NCBI RefSeq assembly: GCF_009727055.1
Contig: NC_052359.1
Span: forward strand, 20,443,682-20,507,681
From: Benincasa hispida
Taxonomy: Eukaryota; Streptophyta; Magnoliopsida; Cucurbitales; Cucurbitaceae
Length of the DNA stretch: 64,000 nt
Direction of reading: 5' to 3'
Shown here one piece after another: positions 23,401-35,560 of the stretch; the first letter of the stretch is position 1, and every line of letters begins with the position of its first letter. Under the pieces are notes generated by a model. It saw nothing but the letters and a program-made list of their open reading frames with translations. It was not told the origin of the DNA and did no database searches. The position numbers were made by a program, and so were the translations under genes.

Positions 23401-24355
23401 AATCCAATTATTCATCAAAATAGTGAAGCCCGACACCATCCCTCGATCAAAAACTAAAAATCAAAACATGTTTGGCTAAAAACTATACTACCCCTTATCT
23501 AGACTAGAAAGAACGTTCCTATGTAAAAAAAAAGAGGGTGATAACGTTCCGACATTAAGGATGTGTTTTAAATATATTTTCAAGTATTTAATTTAAAAAT
23601 TAAGTCATTTGGAAGAAATTTGATTCTTTGACAACCATTCAAAATAACGTTTCAAGTGTGCTTTAATCGGTTTTTGTTAAAAGTATTTAAATAAAAATGA
23701 GTTTTTCGAAAAATACTTTTTCCTCATGTCAATTCAAACATGTCTTAAGGATATGGGTTGTAACTTAGTCGAAGTCTGATTCAATGCTCCATAGTCAGGC
23801 ATTTGGACAAAAACTCAATGCATCGAGATCCAATGTTCTCTCAGCCACCTCTTGGGCTTTTAGTTGTTGCAAAGATTGTCTTGATGCCTTGGTGGTATTC
23901 AGACACCATTGTTTGATTATTTAGATTTCATCTTAACTCATTCATGCCTTAGTTAATATTTGTTTAGGACTAACATGAATAACAAATTTTGAAGTTTCAT
24001 TTGTAAACAGAAAAAAAAATAGTTTTCAAATTAGAAGAATACCAAAATGAATTTTAGAATTATTAATTAAAAATGAAAGAATGACGAAAATATCATCGTG
24101 GATTAAAAGAAAATTGACTAACCGAAAAATAAACATTCATCATGTTGAAAAAAAAAAAAAGGATTTATTTGGTATCCAAAAAACCTAGATTCACATTTTT
24201 TTCGAAAATGTAAAATCAACTACGGATGATTTGTTTTTTTTAATGTCCAAATTATTCTAAAACATAAACCTTAATTAACCTTCTTAGAAGGATGACATTA
24301 AGTTGCAAATAAAAAACCTAATGACAACCTAATGATAAATTGATGACACAAGAAC
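20474..24355. other. AT-rich non-coding DNA
   Basis: No convincing gene. Small items only: an AT/GT microsatellite at about 22370-22400; an ATT-rich run near 22410-22440; and 'aaaccctaaatctcatattcttcatcttcc' style sequence (22450-22480) that resembles a plant 5' UTR, but with no supporting ORF. 20474-20950 looks repeat-derived but I cannot name the family. The rest has only short chance ORFs. Confidence 0.5.
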
Positions 24356-25115
24356 CCCTACAAGAATTTGGATTTTTGCCAATGACAGAAATCGTCAGTG
24401 AAAGTTAAAAAATTGTCGGGACAACCTATCTCGACGAAAATCCAATTGTCGGCTGTATCGTTAGGAAAATCTTGTCGGAAAAACCTTCCTCGACCCACAA
24501 AAGCCTCGTTATTGGAAAAAAAAATATATCGACGAAATAATGATGGAGGCTTTTGCCAACTAGATACTATCAAGAGAAGTTATTCTCCCAACAGTAAGAA
24601 TAATTTTTCACCGTTGGGAGAAGTTAGTTTCTACCACGGTTCCTTTTGGCTCGGGAGATGACTACTTATCCTAATGCTCAATCTATGATTCGACCGTCGA
24701 AAAAAATTATCTTGACCTATTTTAAAGTTACCTTTGCCAACAGTTATCTATTTTAGTATCGAGATAAGGTAAAAAAAAAATGAAATTACACTTTTTTCTT
24801 ACCCCTGTACCAACGGGATTATATATTTAGGCATAAAAAATAGCTTTTTTTTCTTTATTTGCTAAATATTATTTTTTTTTACAAATGTCATAATGATTTG
24901 TATCTTACAAATATCAAATAAACTAAAATAAAAATTGATAAAATTAATTAGATGTCTACAATATTGAATAATATCCACAAAACATATTTAAATCTTACAA
25001 ATTTTTCAAATAAATAACTCGATGCCTCATCTATACCGTCGGGATACATACTATCCTCCAACGCCGCAATCTTAGCGTCAGGAGAGGCCAAGGTTTTTCC
25101 ATTTCTTTTTCCTAT
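24356..25115. mobile_element. Probable non-autonomous CACTA-like relic
   Basis: The left end CCCTACAAGAATTTGG resembles the plant CACTA terminus CACTACAAGAAA. It is followed by subterminal 'gtcgg'/'tcgacgaaa' repeats typical of such ends. The right end near 25095-25115 ('aggccaaggtttttccatttctttt') resembles the opposite terminus, whose last bases would be TTCTTGTAGTG, but it is decayed. A hairpin (24583-24595 with 24610-24622, 12 of 13 pairs, 14-base loop) lies inside. No transposase coding seen. Confidence 0.45.
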
Positions 25116-25727
25116 AAATTTTAACTTCTTAGTTATATAATAATAAAACCTTTATATTGTATAAAATAAAAAATGTTAAGATCTTTTGAACTAGATATTT
25201 TTCATAATAATATAAATTAGAATGACATACTTTGATCAACAATATTGATCTAATAAGAAGGATTGAGTTTCTCTTTTTACTTAATGAGGTAAAGAGGAGA
25301 CCTATTCCTTAGATTTTATTTTTATATAAACACCCCCATCAAAATATTTAATTAAAAAAATTATCTTTTAATTATTTCCTACTTAATTTAAGAACTATCT
25401 TTTACTTAATCTATCTAAAAATTAGAGAAAAATAATAGATAATGCAAATGGAATTTTGACAAGTCGACGTACAAATTGTTTGCCAAATTTGAAAATATTG
25501 CTTAATCCTTAAGTCATTGAGTTTATTTCTTAGCCAATAAGCTCTCTCGGTGTAGTTAATTGAAATTGCGACGGGGAGGGCAGTACCGTGGGGTGGGGCA
25601 CAAACATTAATTTTTTGTTTTGCTTTCTGGTGAAGTAATGTGTTTAGTGATTGTGAAACTTAAACTTTTACATATGTATTTTGGAAAAAATTACATGTTT
25701 AGTTTTTTAATTATGGTTAAACTATAA
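25116..25727. other. AT-rich non-coding DNA
   Basis: No ORF, RNA or repeat recognised. The 9 bases at 25719-25727 are the left target duplication of the following MITE. Confidence 0.4.
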
Positions 25728-25987
25728 GGGACAGTTGTAAATATAGACATTAGATTTAAAATATTAGTATATATAATATAATATAATTTTTTTTACAAAT
25801 ATAGTCAAATTTAAATAGTCAGTGATAGACCATATTATTGGTAGGAGTTTATCACTGATAGATATATCACTTGTAATATCAACTATAGAAGTCTATCGCC
25901 GATAGATTTGATTATATTTGCATTTTTTTTAAATGATGTTATATATTTGGTTATTATTCTAAAAAATGCTACTAATTGTAATTATCC
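25728..25987. mobile_element. Mutator-type MITE, copy 1 (260 bp)
   Basis: Flanked by the perfect 9-bp direct repeat AAACTATAA (25719-25727 and 25988-25996). Ends are GGGACAGTTGTAA and, reversed, GGATAATTACAA, an imperfect terminal inverted repeat. Inside are 'tctatc...gatag' palindromic units. A second copy with the same plan is at 60195-60526. A 9-bp duplication is the hallmark of Mutator-superfamily insertion. It codes for nothing. Confidence 0.88.
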
Positions 25988-25996
25988 AAACTATAA

Positions 25997-26399
25997 GTAA
26001 TCTATGAACATTTAGGTTTGGGTCAAATAGGTCATGTTATGGGTATTTTTAGATAAACAAAAAAACTAATTGACATTAAATAAAATCTGGTGGCAATTGA
26101 ACAGATATCTAATTTCAAAATGAAATGTTGAAAAATATCTAAACAAAGTTATTATCTCAAAGATGTCTTAACATAAAATAATATATTAAAAATACACGGT
26201 AGTTATTTTAAAAAAGTTGACAGATATATCCTTCCTTACAATTAATAGAATTACACAATATTTACATGTAAAAGTTTGATCCAAAATTTTTAAACGGATA
26301 TAAATAAAGGAATTAGAAAGTAATCTAATAATTGAAAATAACGAAAATGCAGGAAGATTTAGCAAAAACACAGTGTTCGTGCAAATACAATGTCCGCGA
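25997..26399. other. Unassigned AT-rich DNA
   Basis: No gene seen. Somewhere near 26340-26400 the outer minus-strand copia element ends abruptly; the precise break is unclear. Confidence 0.35.
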
Positions 26400-26541
26400 C
26401 TAAAATATAAGCAAAATCGATATGAAAATATCTTTATTCACATTAAAAGAAAGAGTGTATTTGCATTGCAACGGAAACTTTATAGAAATAAGGTTTCTTT
26501 TCAGATCAGGAACTATAAAGACATCTTTTAATACAAAAAAC
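26400..26541 (-). pseudogene. Copia pol fragment of outer nested element (post-protease)
   Basis: Read leftward it encodes FIVPDLKRNLISIKFPLQCKY-type sequence, the segment between protease and integrase in copia. It matches the plus-strand copia element near 52660-52770 and continues the coding sequence interrupted at 42882. The gypsy element 26542-42881 is therefore inserted between the two halves. Confidence 0.8.
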
Positions 26542-28220
26542 TGATGCGTTGTAAATATGATGAAATAATTGTGTATATTGCGATGGTGGTGTATGCGTTG
26601 TACATGCAAATTTTCCTAGTAAAATCCAAGTATAAATCCTACTAGGTTGCCTGGTAAGCCTAGGGTCAAATACAGGGACCGTGGAGACAATATGCGATGG
26701 TAAATTCTGATTCCCTTATGGTAACAATCAAAACAATAAGTTGGTTGGTATGTTTGTTTAAAATATAAATCCTATGTGGTGAAATTGAGAAAAGAGTTAA
26801 TAACAGCGAAAGTTACAATGAGTATGCAGGGAATGGGTTGAGAAGAGATTTAGCTAACACTTCCTAAGATTGCGTTCAAGTTATACGATCATGTTACACA
26901 CATACAACAATGGGTCATCTCTCAATGCGAATGCTATAGCTCCTAATTTTAGGACGCATGCGATGTATACGATGATGTCTATAAGACTTATGTGGCGAAA
27001 TTGATGATGAATGACACACACATACACAAGGCGACCGCATACTATCATATCCTATTTCTTGGGTGCATGCGATGCATGTTAACAAATAGAACTTATCTCT
27101 AAGTTTCTATCTCTTGCTTATGCGGTTCTAATCTGACTTTCTCAAGCCAAGATTCTAATCTAACTCTCTCAACTCTAGGTTCTTTCTTTAGACCACTCCC
27201 TCAAGTACCTCTAAAGGGGTGATGACGCATACATAAGACAAGATAATTGCATAAAATGAAGATCTTAGGTCATGCTAGCTAAGTGCTTCTCAACCCATTC
27301 GGAGGTTTAGTTACTCATGCTTAATGTAAAGAGAGTGAATAGATGTAGAAATGAAAATTCCATTTTATAAATAAAATCAGAATATAGAACGACAATGGAA
27401 AGTATGGATAGTGAGCCTGGTAGCAATGTCTTGCTTCCCAAGGCTTTTACACTGTGTTTTTTCTATTCTGCCCAAAAGAATGTTCTTGCTTTCGCAAGAG
27501 TAGGAACTCTCTCCGTTCCCAACGCTTCCCGACACTCTCTCAAGCTAACCAAGAACGATCTTTCGATGTCTTCTCTCTTCACTCGCCTCCGCTTTCTAAG
27601 TATAGAAATTACAAACTACGACTATCTATTATCTCTATGTATATGGCGAAAAAGAACTCCAAAATTATGAACTGCTGAACTCCTTTTAATGAAGGTGGTC
27701 TTTGGTATTTATAGAGCTTCATGGTGAAGGGATTTTCTCTCAAATGATTGCAATAATGGGATTGTCATTAAATCTCTATCTGATGCACCGATTAATGGTC
27801 ACCAAAAAGTTGAGTGTACTTGCTACAATGTGTCGTTAACGGCTTGTCAAATAAATTTGGATTCGACCGTCATAAGCTTTCTGTCCCATCATGATTTATT
27901 AAGCTTTCACCTTGATGCGCTGTCTCTATGCGGCCACCTTCTTGAGTAGATTTTTGTGAACGCATACGATCGCATAGGTTTGCGGTCGCAATCTTTTAAT
28001 GTGCTCGGACGCTGAATTCCTTGTATCACAATTCTCCCTTGCACCAACGCATCTTCCTTCACAAAGTACGCAAATTAGTTACTTTAATGCGATGGGCGCA
28101 TGCGAACGCAATGTTCTCAACTTAATGCTTTTGGACACGATTTTACATATTTTTACCGTCACAATCCTACATTTTTTTATATCTTTGCGGTGTAAGAATG
28201 TGCATTTCCACTCGTTATCA
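26542..28220 (-). mobile_element. 3' LTR of Athila-like gypsy element
   Basis: 1,679 bp. Read leftward it starts TGATAACGAGTGG at 28220 and ends AACGCATCA at 26542. Bases outside the element (AAAAC at 26537-26541; TAAAC at 42882-42886) are near-matching 5-bp target duplications. A TATA box (CTATAAATA, minus strand) is at 27706-27714. Roughly 8-10% different by eye from the 5' LTR at 41219-42881, so an old insertion. Confidence 0.85.
27706..27714 (-). promoter_or_regulatory. TATA box of gypsy 3' LTR
   Basis: CTATAAATA on the minus strand, in the same LTR position as the boxes at 42366-42374 (minus) and 31911-31919 (plus). Confidence 0.55.
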
Positions 28221-28762
28221 CACTTCCAAATTTAAAACAATGCTTATCCTCAAGCATAAACTAAATATTTTCCCTAGAGAGTTAGTCGTCTTTTCCTTTC
28301 CGAGATTTCTCTAGGTGCCTTATTCAAATCCTATGAACCAAAATCTCCTTAATTCCTATCCTGGTCTTTTCTTAAAATATTTCTAAAATTTAGGGATCGT
28401 AAGTTTAACCATAAAAAAGACTTTACTTGTTTCCAGGGCATCGCATGATTTATTTCAAAAAACTTTTTTCAACTGGGGTGTTTTCAAATGATTTTTATCC
28501 TTGCGTAGTTTAGATATACTTTTTATGGCCTTGCACTAATCCAAGTGCCTAGCCTTAGTTTTGGCTTGCCCCCACGAGTGTCATGCGAGCATCCAACTAC
28601 GAACAAGGCGCTCTTTCTCAATCTAAACTCATGCCCATTTGGCAGCAAAGTTGTGATCATTTTATTTGTGCGTTGATCACGATTCCTTCCTTCGTTTTGG
28701 CTTGTCCCCACGGATGTCATACGGATATCAAACTATGAGTAGGATCCGATTGCAACGTTATG

Positions 28763-28794
<32 letters not shown>

Positions 28795-29569
28795 TGGTTA
28801 AAAGTAGCAAGGTTGAAAATAAATACCGCACCCCCAAATTTAAACGCAGCAATGTCCTCATTGCTGAAATACTGAAAGAATTCATGCGATGCTCTTAGAA
28901 GGTTTCATAAAAGAGTTTGAACGAAAGTTGGTGGACTACTAACTTTTAGAAATATTTCATGAATTGGCTGTCCTAAAATTAAGTTGATTATAGTACATGT
29001 GATGAGAAATAGAGGCATGCGTTTTCATCATTGAAATCATAATTGGTATGGAAAACATTGCGGTGACTAACTAAAGTAGTCAATATTTAATTATTGCGCC
29101 ACTAAAGAGGACCAGATGATAAAAGTATCAAAGTTAAAAATGAGATGCAAGAATGCAGAATTTGGAATAAGCAAAGTCAAGGAAAGATACAACCCCCAAA
29201 TTTGCTCTATTGCCCGCATCATCTGTGATCGCATCCTTCTTTGCGCCGAGTCGATTTATTCGATTGTGATGACTGAACGACTTAGCCGAGTCTTTCAATT
29301 ATCGTGTAGCTCCACTGCAATCGTTCACCATGATTGTTGCAAAAAACATTGAGAGGGTAAAAAATATAAACGACAGAGTTAACAAAATTTTTCTCCTTTT
29401 TTTTTTTTTGTTTTTTGTTTTTTTTTAATGCAAGGAGTAAAAAGGATATAGAAATGATAGGTATAAAGAGGTAGATTGAGTTCATGAACTGAAGATTTCA
29501 AAGGATCCTTAAAAAATATTGCATCCCTGATGAATTTGAATCGCATGATTGTGCAGGGACTACCCACTT
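28221..29569 (-). other. Gypsy 3' untranslated region with polypurine tract
   Basis: Between integrase and 3' LTR. Next to the LTR the minus strand reads 'aaatttggaagtg', the position and composition expected for the plus-strand primer. Athila elements often carry an env-like gene here; I see none. Holds (TA)n at 28762-28791, an A/T-run near 29392-29427, and an imperfect direct repeat of about 40 bases ('tttggcttgcccccacg', near 28560 and 28697). Confidence 0.6.
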
Positions 29570-31033
29570 CTTCTTTAGTCGAAATTCCTCAGGTCCACGG
29601 AGGTTTTCTCATGATGCAAGTCTTCTCTGTGATATCTTTTGACTCTTTGCCCATTGACTTTGAATGCGTTGGTCCCGTTCTCATTGGATAACTGAACCAC
29701 ACAATGGAGAATACCTCTTTGATTACGAATGGACCAGACCATCTTGATTTGAATTTTCCGAAAAAAAGTCATAGCCAAGAACTGTATAACAAGACCCTTT
29801 GTCCGACTTGGAGATTATTCTTGCATAGTTGTTTGTCATGCCAATGTTTTGCGCACTCTTTGTAGATTTTGACATTCTCATATGCTTGAGTTCTCCATTC
29901 ATCAAGCTCAACCAACTGAAGTTTCCTTGCCTCCCCTGCGACCTTTAAATCAAAATTGAGCTTTTTCACTGCCCACATTGCTTTATGCTCCAACTGAAGC
30001 GATAAGTGGCATGCATTTCAGAACACCAGCGCATACGGGGACATGCCTATAGGTGTCTTATAGCTAGTCCTGTATGCCCACAAGGCATCGTCCAACTTCA
30101 TTGCCCAATCTTTGCGTGAAGGCTTCACCATCTTTTCTAATATTAGCTTGATTTCCCTATTGGACACTTCAACTTGACAATTTGTTTGTGGATGGTATGC
30201 AGTGGCTACCTTATGGTGGATATTATACTTGAGCAACAATTTGTTGATGATGTTATTAACAAAGTGAGAGCCTTCATCACTTATTATGGCACGTGGATTG
30301 CCAAAACGAGTGAAAATATTTTTCCTTAAGAACTTGGAGACTACCACCGCATAACTTGCGACGTGCGATACCGCTTCTACCCATTTGGAAATGTAGTCGA
30401 TGGCTAATAGAATGTATTTGTGACCATTTAATGGTGGCAATGGTCCCATGAAGTCTATGCCCTAGACGTCGAAGAGTTCCAATTCTAAGATGATATTCAT
30501 GGGCATCGCATTTTTCCATGAAATTTTTCCCGTGCATTGACACCGATCGCATTTCATTGAATAGTCTCTTACGTCCTTGAATAAAGTTGGCAAAAATATC
30601 CATTTTGTAACACCTTTGCTGTTGTGCGTTAGCCTCCAAAGTGTCCACCATATGGCGAGTCATGGCATTGCGATAGTATGCATTGGTGAGTAGTGTTTGG
30701 TATGCATAGGCGCAAAATCTCGTTTGATCCCCTCTTATAAAGATTTGGCTCATCCCAATAATATGATTTACATTCATGTCTGAGACGCCTCTTTTGGTGG
30801 GTTGTGTAGTTCTAGGAAACTGTTCACAAACCAGGAAATTGACCATGTTTGCATACCATGGTAACTCGTCAATTTTAAACAGCTGCTCATCTGGGAAAGT
30901 TGCGTTCACCTCTGACTGGTTGCGATCGACTTCCGATTTTATGATCTTGATAAATGGTCCGCACCTGGTTCTCCATCCCCTTGCGATCAATGATTTCCAT
31001 GTTGAATTCTTGAAGGAGGAGAACCCATCTGTC
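29570..31033 (-). pseudogene. Athila-like gypsy integrase and upstream linker
   Basis: Integrase of a Ty3/gypsy element, which inserts the cDNA into the genome. The core is open at 30449-30018 (143 codons) with D18 (AIDYISKW), D58 (ISDEGSHF) and E94 (CQVEVSNRE), the complete D,D(35)E triad. Its wording ([23 protein letters not shown]) matches the Athila lineage. Upstream (31033-30450) is the RNase H-integrase linker (DELPWYANMVNFL near 30860) and a zinc-finger region (C-x2-C near 30540) with frameshifts. Downstream pieces reach about 29575 (KAMWAVKKLNFDL, LDEWR). At 31033 the reading is cut, right after RWVLLLQEFNMEI, by the inverted arm starting at 31034. The matching continuation lies at about 37155 rightward. 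Confidence 0.88.
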
Positions 31034-31395
31034 ACCTAGAGGGAAGTGTCCACTGCCGGTTGAAAAAGAAATATGTTTCCACTGCAACAGAATGGACACT
31101 GGAAAGAGGAACTATTCTTGCTATCTGAATGAAGGAAGGCAACCAAGGCTAAAAGCCAAGGAAAATAAAGGAATGTGATTTACTTGTCTTAAAAAACTTT
31201 GTTTAGCAGAAAATAATGATTCAACTGGATAATTGATTTGGGCACCACTAATTATGCTGTTTCTTTTTTTTTCAGGGGATTAGATCCTGCCAACAACTGG
31301 AGGTTGGTGAGGTGACGTTTGCAAGTAGTACCAGGCACGTCGTCTCAAGCTGTGGCAGTAGGAGGCATCGCCGTTAACTTTATAGAATAGGTTTA
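31034..31395 (+). pseudogene. Copia zinc knuckle-protease fragment in plus arm
   Basis: Encodes, with frameshifts, the copia CCHC knuckle (CNRMDTG-type reading; proper frame CxHCNxNGHWKRN near 31075-31110) and protease (NWIIDLGTTN near 31225; usual DSGATN). It mirrors 42882-43241. Confidence 0.75.
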
Positions 31396-33068
31396 TGTAT
31401 AATGGGCAGAAATGCACATTATTTACATCGCAAAGATAAAAAAAAATGTAGGATTGTGACGGTAAAAATATATAAAATTCGTGTCCAAATAGCATTAATG
31501 TGAGAACATTGCGATTCGCATGTGCCCATCGCATTAAAGCAGCTAGTTACGTATTTTGCGTAGGAAGATGTTGTTGGCGTAAGGAAGAATTGCAATCAAG
31601 GAATTCAAGCGTCCGAGCTACATTAAAAAGATTGCGACCACCAAGCTATGCAATCGTATGCAATTCGCGAAGATCTGCTTAAGAAGGTGGTCGCATAGAG
31701 ATCGGCACATCAAAATGAAAGCTTAATAAATTCATGATGAGATAGAAAGCTGATGATGGTCGAATCGAATTTAGTGGACAAGCCGTTAACGACACATGAT
31801 AGCAAGTACACTCAACTTTTCGATGACCATTAATTGGCGCATCAGACAAAGATTTTATGACAATCCCATCATTGCAATCATTTGAGATAAAAGCTCTTCA
31901 CCATGAAGCTCTATAAATACCGAGGACCACCTTCGTTAAAAGAAGGTCAGCAGTTCATAATTTTGGGAGTTCTTTTTCGCCCAATACATAGAGATAATAG
32001 ATAGTCGTAGTCTGTAATTTGTAAACTTAGAAAGCGGAGGCAAGTGAAGAGAAAAGATGTCGAAAGATCATTCCTGGTTAGCTCAAGAGAGTGTTGGGAA
32101 GCATTGGGAATGGAGAGAGGGTCGACTCTTACGAAAGAAAAACATTCTTTTGGGAAGAGTAGAGAAAAACACAGTGTAAAAAGCCTTGCGGAAGCAAGAC
32201 ATTGCTACCAGACTCACTATCCTACTTTCCATTTGTCATTCTATATTTTTCATTTTATTTATAAAATGGAATTTTGCATCTCTACAGCTGTTCACTCTCT
32301 TTACATTAAGCATGAGTAACTAAACCACCGAATGAGTTGAGAAAGCACTTAGTTAGCATAACCTAAGATCTTCATTTTATGCAATTATCTTGTCTTATAT
32401 ATACGTCATCACCCCTTTAGAGATACTTGAGGGAGTGGTCTAAAGAAAGGACCTAAGACTTGAGAGAGTTAGATTAGAATCTAGGTTTTGAGAAAGTCAG
32501 ATTAGAACCGCATAAGCAGAGATAGAAACTTAGAGGATAAGTCTATATTGCTAACATGCATCGCATGCACCTAGAAATAGGATATGATTAGTATGCGGTC
32601 GCCTAGTGTATGTGTGTGTCATTCATCATCGCATGGTTAAGAATAGAGGCTTAGACATAAGTCCTATAGATATCATCGTATACATCGCATGTGTCCTAAA
32701 ATTAGGAGCTATAGCATTTGCATTGACAGATGACCTGTTGTTGTATGTGTGTAGCATGATCGCATAACTTGAACACAATCTTAGAAAGTGTTAGCTAAAT
32801 CCCTTCTCAACCTATCCCACATACTCATTATAACTTTTTGTGTTATTAACTCTTTTCTCAATTCTGCCACATAGGATTTATATTTTAAACAAACATACCA
32901 ACCAACTTATTGTTTTTGATTGTTACCGCAAGGGAATCAGAATTTACGTCGCATATTGTCTCCACAGTCCCTGTGTTCGACCTGGGCTTACCAGACACGT
33001 AGTAGGATTTATACTTGGATTTTACTAGGAAAACATGCATGTACAACACATACACCACCATCGCAAAT
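31396..33068 (+). mobile_element. Gypsy 5' LTR, plus-arm copy
   Basis: Reverse complement of the LTR at 41219-42881. It begins TGTATAATGGGC where the minus arm has TGATAATGGGC (one extra base). TATA box CTATAAATA is at 31911-31919. Near 32960-33000 three single-base deletions occur against the minus arm without substitutions. Confidence 0.8.
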
Positions 33069-33073
33069 GTTTT

Positions 33074-33090
33074 TGGTACCATTGCCGGGA
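33074..33090 (+). promoter_or_regulatory. Primer-binding site (tRNA-Asp type), one base short
   Basis: TGGTACCATTGCCGGGA resembles the complement of the tRNA-Asp 3' end used by Athila elements. The minus-arm copy (41197-41214) has one more G. Confidence 0.75.
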
Positions 33091-33195
33091 CTACAGCAGT
33101 CATATTGTGCTAACGCTAACTTTTTTGATTTTTCTTGCAGCTTTCCATCTTTGTGTGCAATGCCTCTCCTTTGGTAAGAGAGAAGCGGATGTCAT

Positions 33196-35560
33196 ATGAG
33201 TGAAGGAAAATTCCAAAGCCCAACTACAACCCAGAGATTGAGAGAACTTTCAGAAGAAGAAGAAGAAACAACCGCTGACATCAACAAGAAAGAAATCAAA
33301 ATATGGTGGAGCAACCGGAAGACAGAGCAGGAAATGCAAAATAATATCATGGCAAACCCCATCCAATACTATGGGTCGCCCACCTTTATGATTTCTCACC
33401 AGGAATCATTTAGGCTCGCCCTAGACGGATCAAGGTACGAGAGGATCCGCACGCCCACCTCCAGTGTTTTATTGAAATCTGCAATACATTTGTGTTCCCA
33501 AACATCTCCGCTGACGAGGTTCGACTAACCACTGTTCTCATTTTTACTGTGTGATCAAGCACGAAAATGGGCTTATTCTCTCAAACCAGGGGAGATCAAT
33601 CGTGGGAACAAGTAGTTAAGAAGTTCATGAAGAAGTACTTCCCACCGATAGAAAACACAAGAAGGAGTAAGTTTATCACTAATTTTGAACAAGATATTGA
33701 TGAATCGCTCAGTGATGCCTGGCTAGATTTCAAAAACTGGTGCGAGATTGTCCACACAATGACTTACCTGATTGTCTCCAAATGGAAATTTTCTATCATG
33801 AATTGAACCCTGTATCACAGACGGCTGCCAATGCGGCAGCAGCTAATAGGCCATCGCACCTCTACAACGATGACAACACTTACGACGAGGCTAAAGAATA
33901 TACTTGATCACATTTCAAAGAATCATCAAGACTGAAAAGAAAGCGATCAACGACTGAGAATTAAAGATAGTGACGCAAAGAATAGGCCATCGCACCTCTA
34001 CAAAACCAATGAATGCGATGATGAATTTAATACAAGGAATCACAATCAGCAGCCTAGCAACGCATAGGGGGCAAGTCAACACAATCGATCAAACGAGCTC
34101 AAGTTGTGCCATTGAGGAGAAAGCCATCCAATGAAGAGTGTCGAGGAACCCACAGTCTATTTATTTCATGAAGAATAACCCTTATTCCAATACTTACAAC
34201 CCCAGGTGGAGAAACCACCCTAACTTGCATGGAAAAATGAACAACAAAATTTTCAATCAATCGTGCAAAAAGAAGGGCCGCCAGGATTTTTCCCACGAGC
34301 AAACGGTCACACAAAATCAAACTAGTAGTTCGTAGGCGCCGCAATTTTCATCTCTGGAGAGCTTACTGAAGAATGAAACAATACTCTAGAATTAAGCGAC
34401 GTCTATCTTCAATCTTGAAATTCAAATAGGACAGATTGCACGCGAGCTCAAAAGTAGACAGCAAGGGGCATTGTCGAGTTCTATTGAACTCCCATGCAAC
34501 CCAGGGAGTACGGGAAAGAAGCAATGCCAAGTTGTGACATTGCGAAGTGGAAAGATAGTGGTAGAGGAGAAGAAGAAAGCCAAGTAGGATTTCCCCAGTT
34601 GTGACGGAAACACAGACCCCGTTGACTCAGAAGAACTAGAAGAACAGGAGATGATGGAACCCGATATTGCATCCACTTCTAAGCCGATTGAGCAAAAAAC
34701 ATGAAAATATGGCTACCACCTTTCCCCAGAGACTTAAGAATAAGAAAAATGATGAAGTGCAATATCATCGCTTCATGGATATGCTGAAACAGTTACATAC
34801 CAAACATCCCCTTCACTGAAGTGATTGAACAAATGCCAAAGTATTGTGAAGTTTCTAAAGGATATTGGTGATGAAGAAAAGAAGCACAGGTAAATTCGCA
34901 AAGGTGGCATTAACACAAAGTTCAAAAAACCATAATTCCATTGAAAATGGGGGCGACCCCGGGAAGTTTTGCAATACCTTGCTTAATTGGAGGGTTATAT
35001 ATAAGTTAAGCGCTTTACGATCTCAAGGCGAACATCAACTTAATGCCCCCCTTTCAATTTTTTAAGCAGCTGAATGTGGGGCAGCTGGCGCCCACAACGG
35101 TGACTCTCTAAGCTAACTAACAGGTCCTTTGTTCATTCCAGAAGGAAGGTGAAGGATGTCTGGTCCCGATTGACAAATTTATCGTTACGACAGATCTTCA
35201 TCATTCTTGATATGAAGCGACAAGGATGTACCCATCATTCTAGGATGACCATTTTTTCTCCATTGGTCGCGCTTAGATTGATGTGTACAAAGAGAGATCA
35301 CACTGAACGTGAACGGAAAGAAGATCAGGGTTGATATTATCAAGAGCCATGAAGTATCCGAAAGAAGAAGACCTCACAGATTTCGACAATGAACCTAGTT
35401 TGTATGAAGAAGAAAATTTTGAAGATGAAGATAAAAGAGAGGATGCGACCACATCCATAGTAATCTACAATGCGATTGTAGAAACAACAACAAAGAAGAA
35501 AGACTGACGATGGATAAAGAGAGAAAAGCATAAAAACCATCCTTGGAACAACCCCCGCAG
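33196..35560 (+). pseudogene. Gypsy gag-protease, plus-arm copy
   Basis: Gag (capsid) pieces: 33196-33528 (MSEGKFQSPTTTQ..., acidic EEEEE stretch), 33567-33806 (DQSWEQVVKKFMKKYFP, capsid-like) and 34138-34900. Protease region about 34990-35260: the active-site block reads DLKAN near 35016 where DLGAS is usual. An acidic tail follows (about 35340-35510). Frames change many times. It is the less intact mirror of 38757-41090. Confidence 0.75.

Noticed and set aside
28221..29569. Search for an env-like gene between gypsy integrase and 3' LTR
   Set aside because: Only short ORFs under 80 codons, without signal peptide or membrane pattern.
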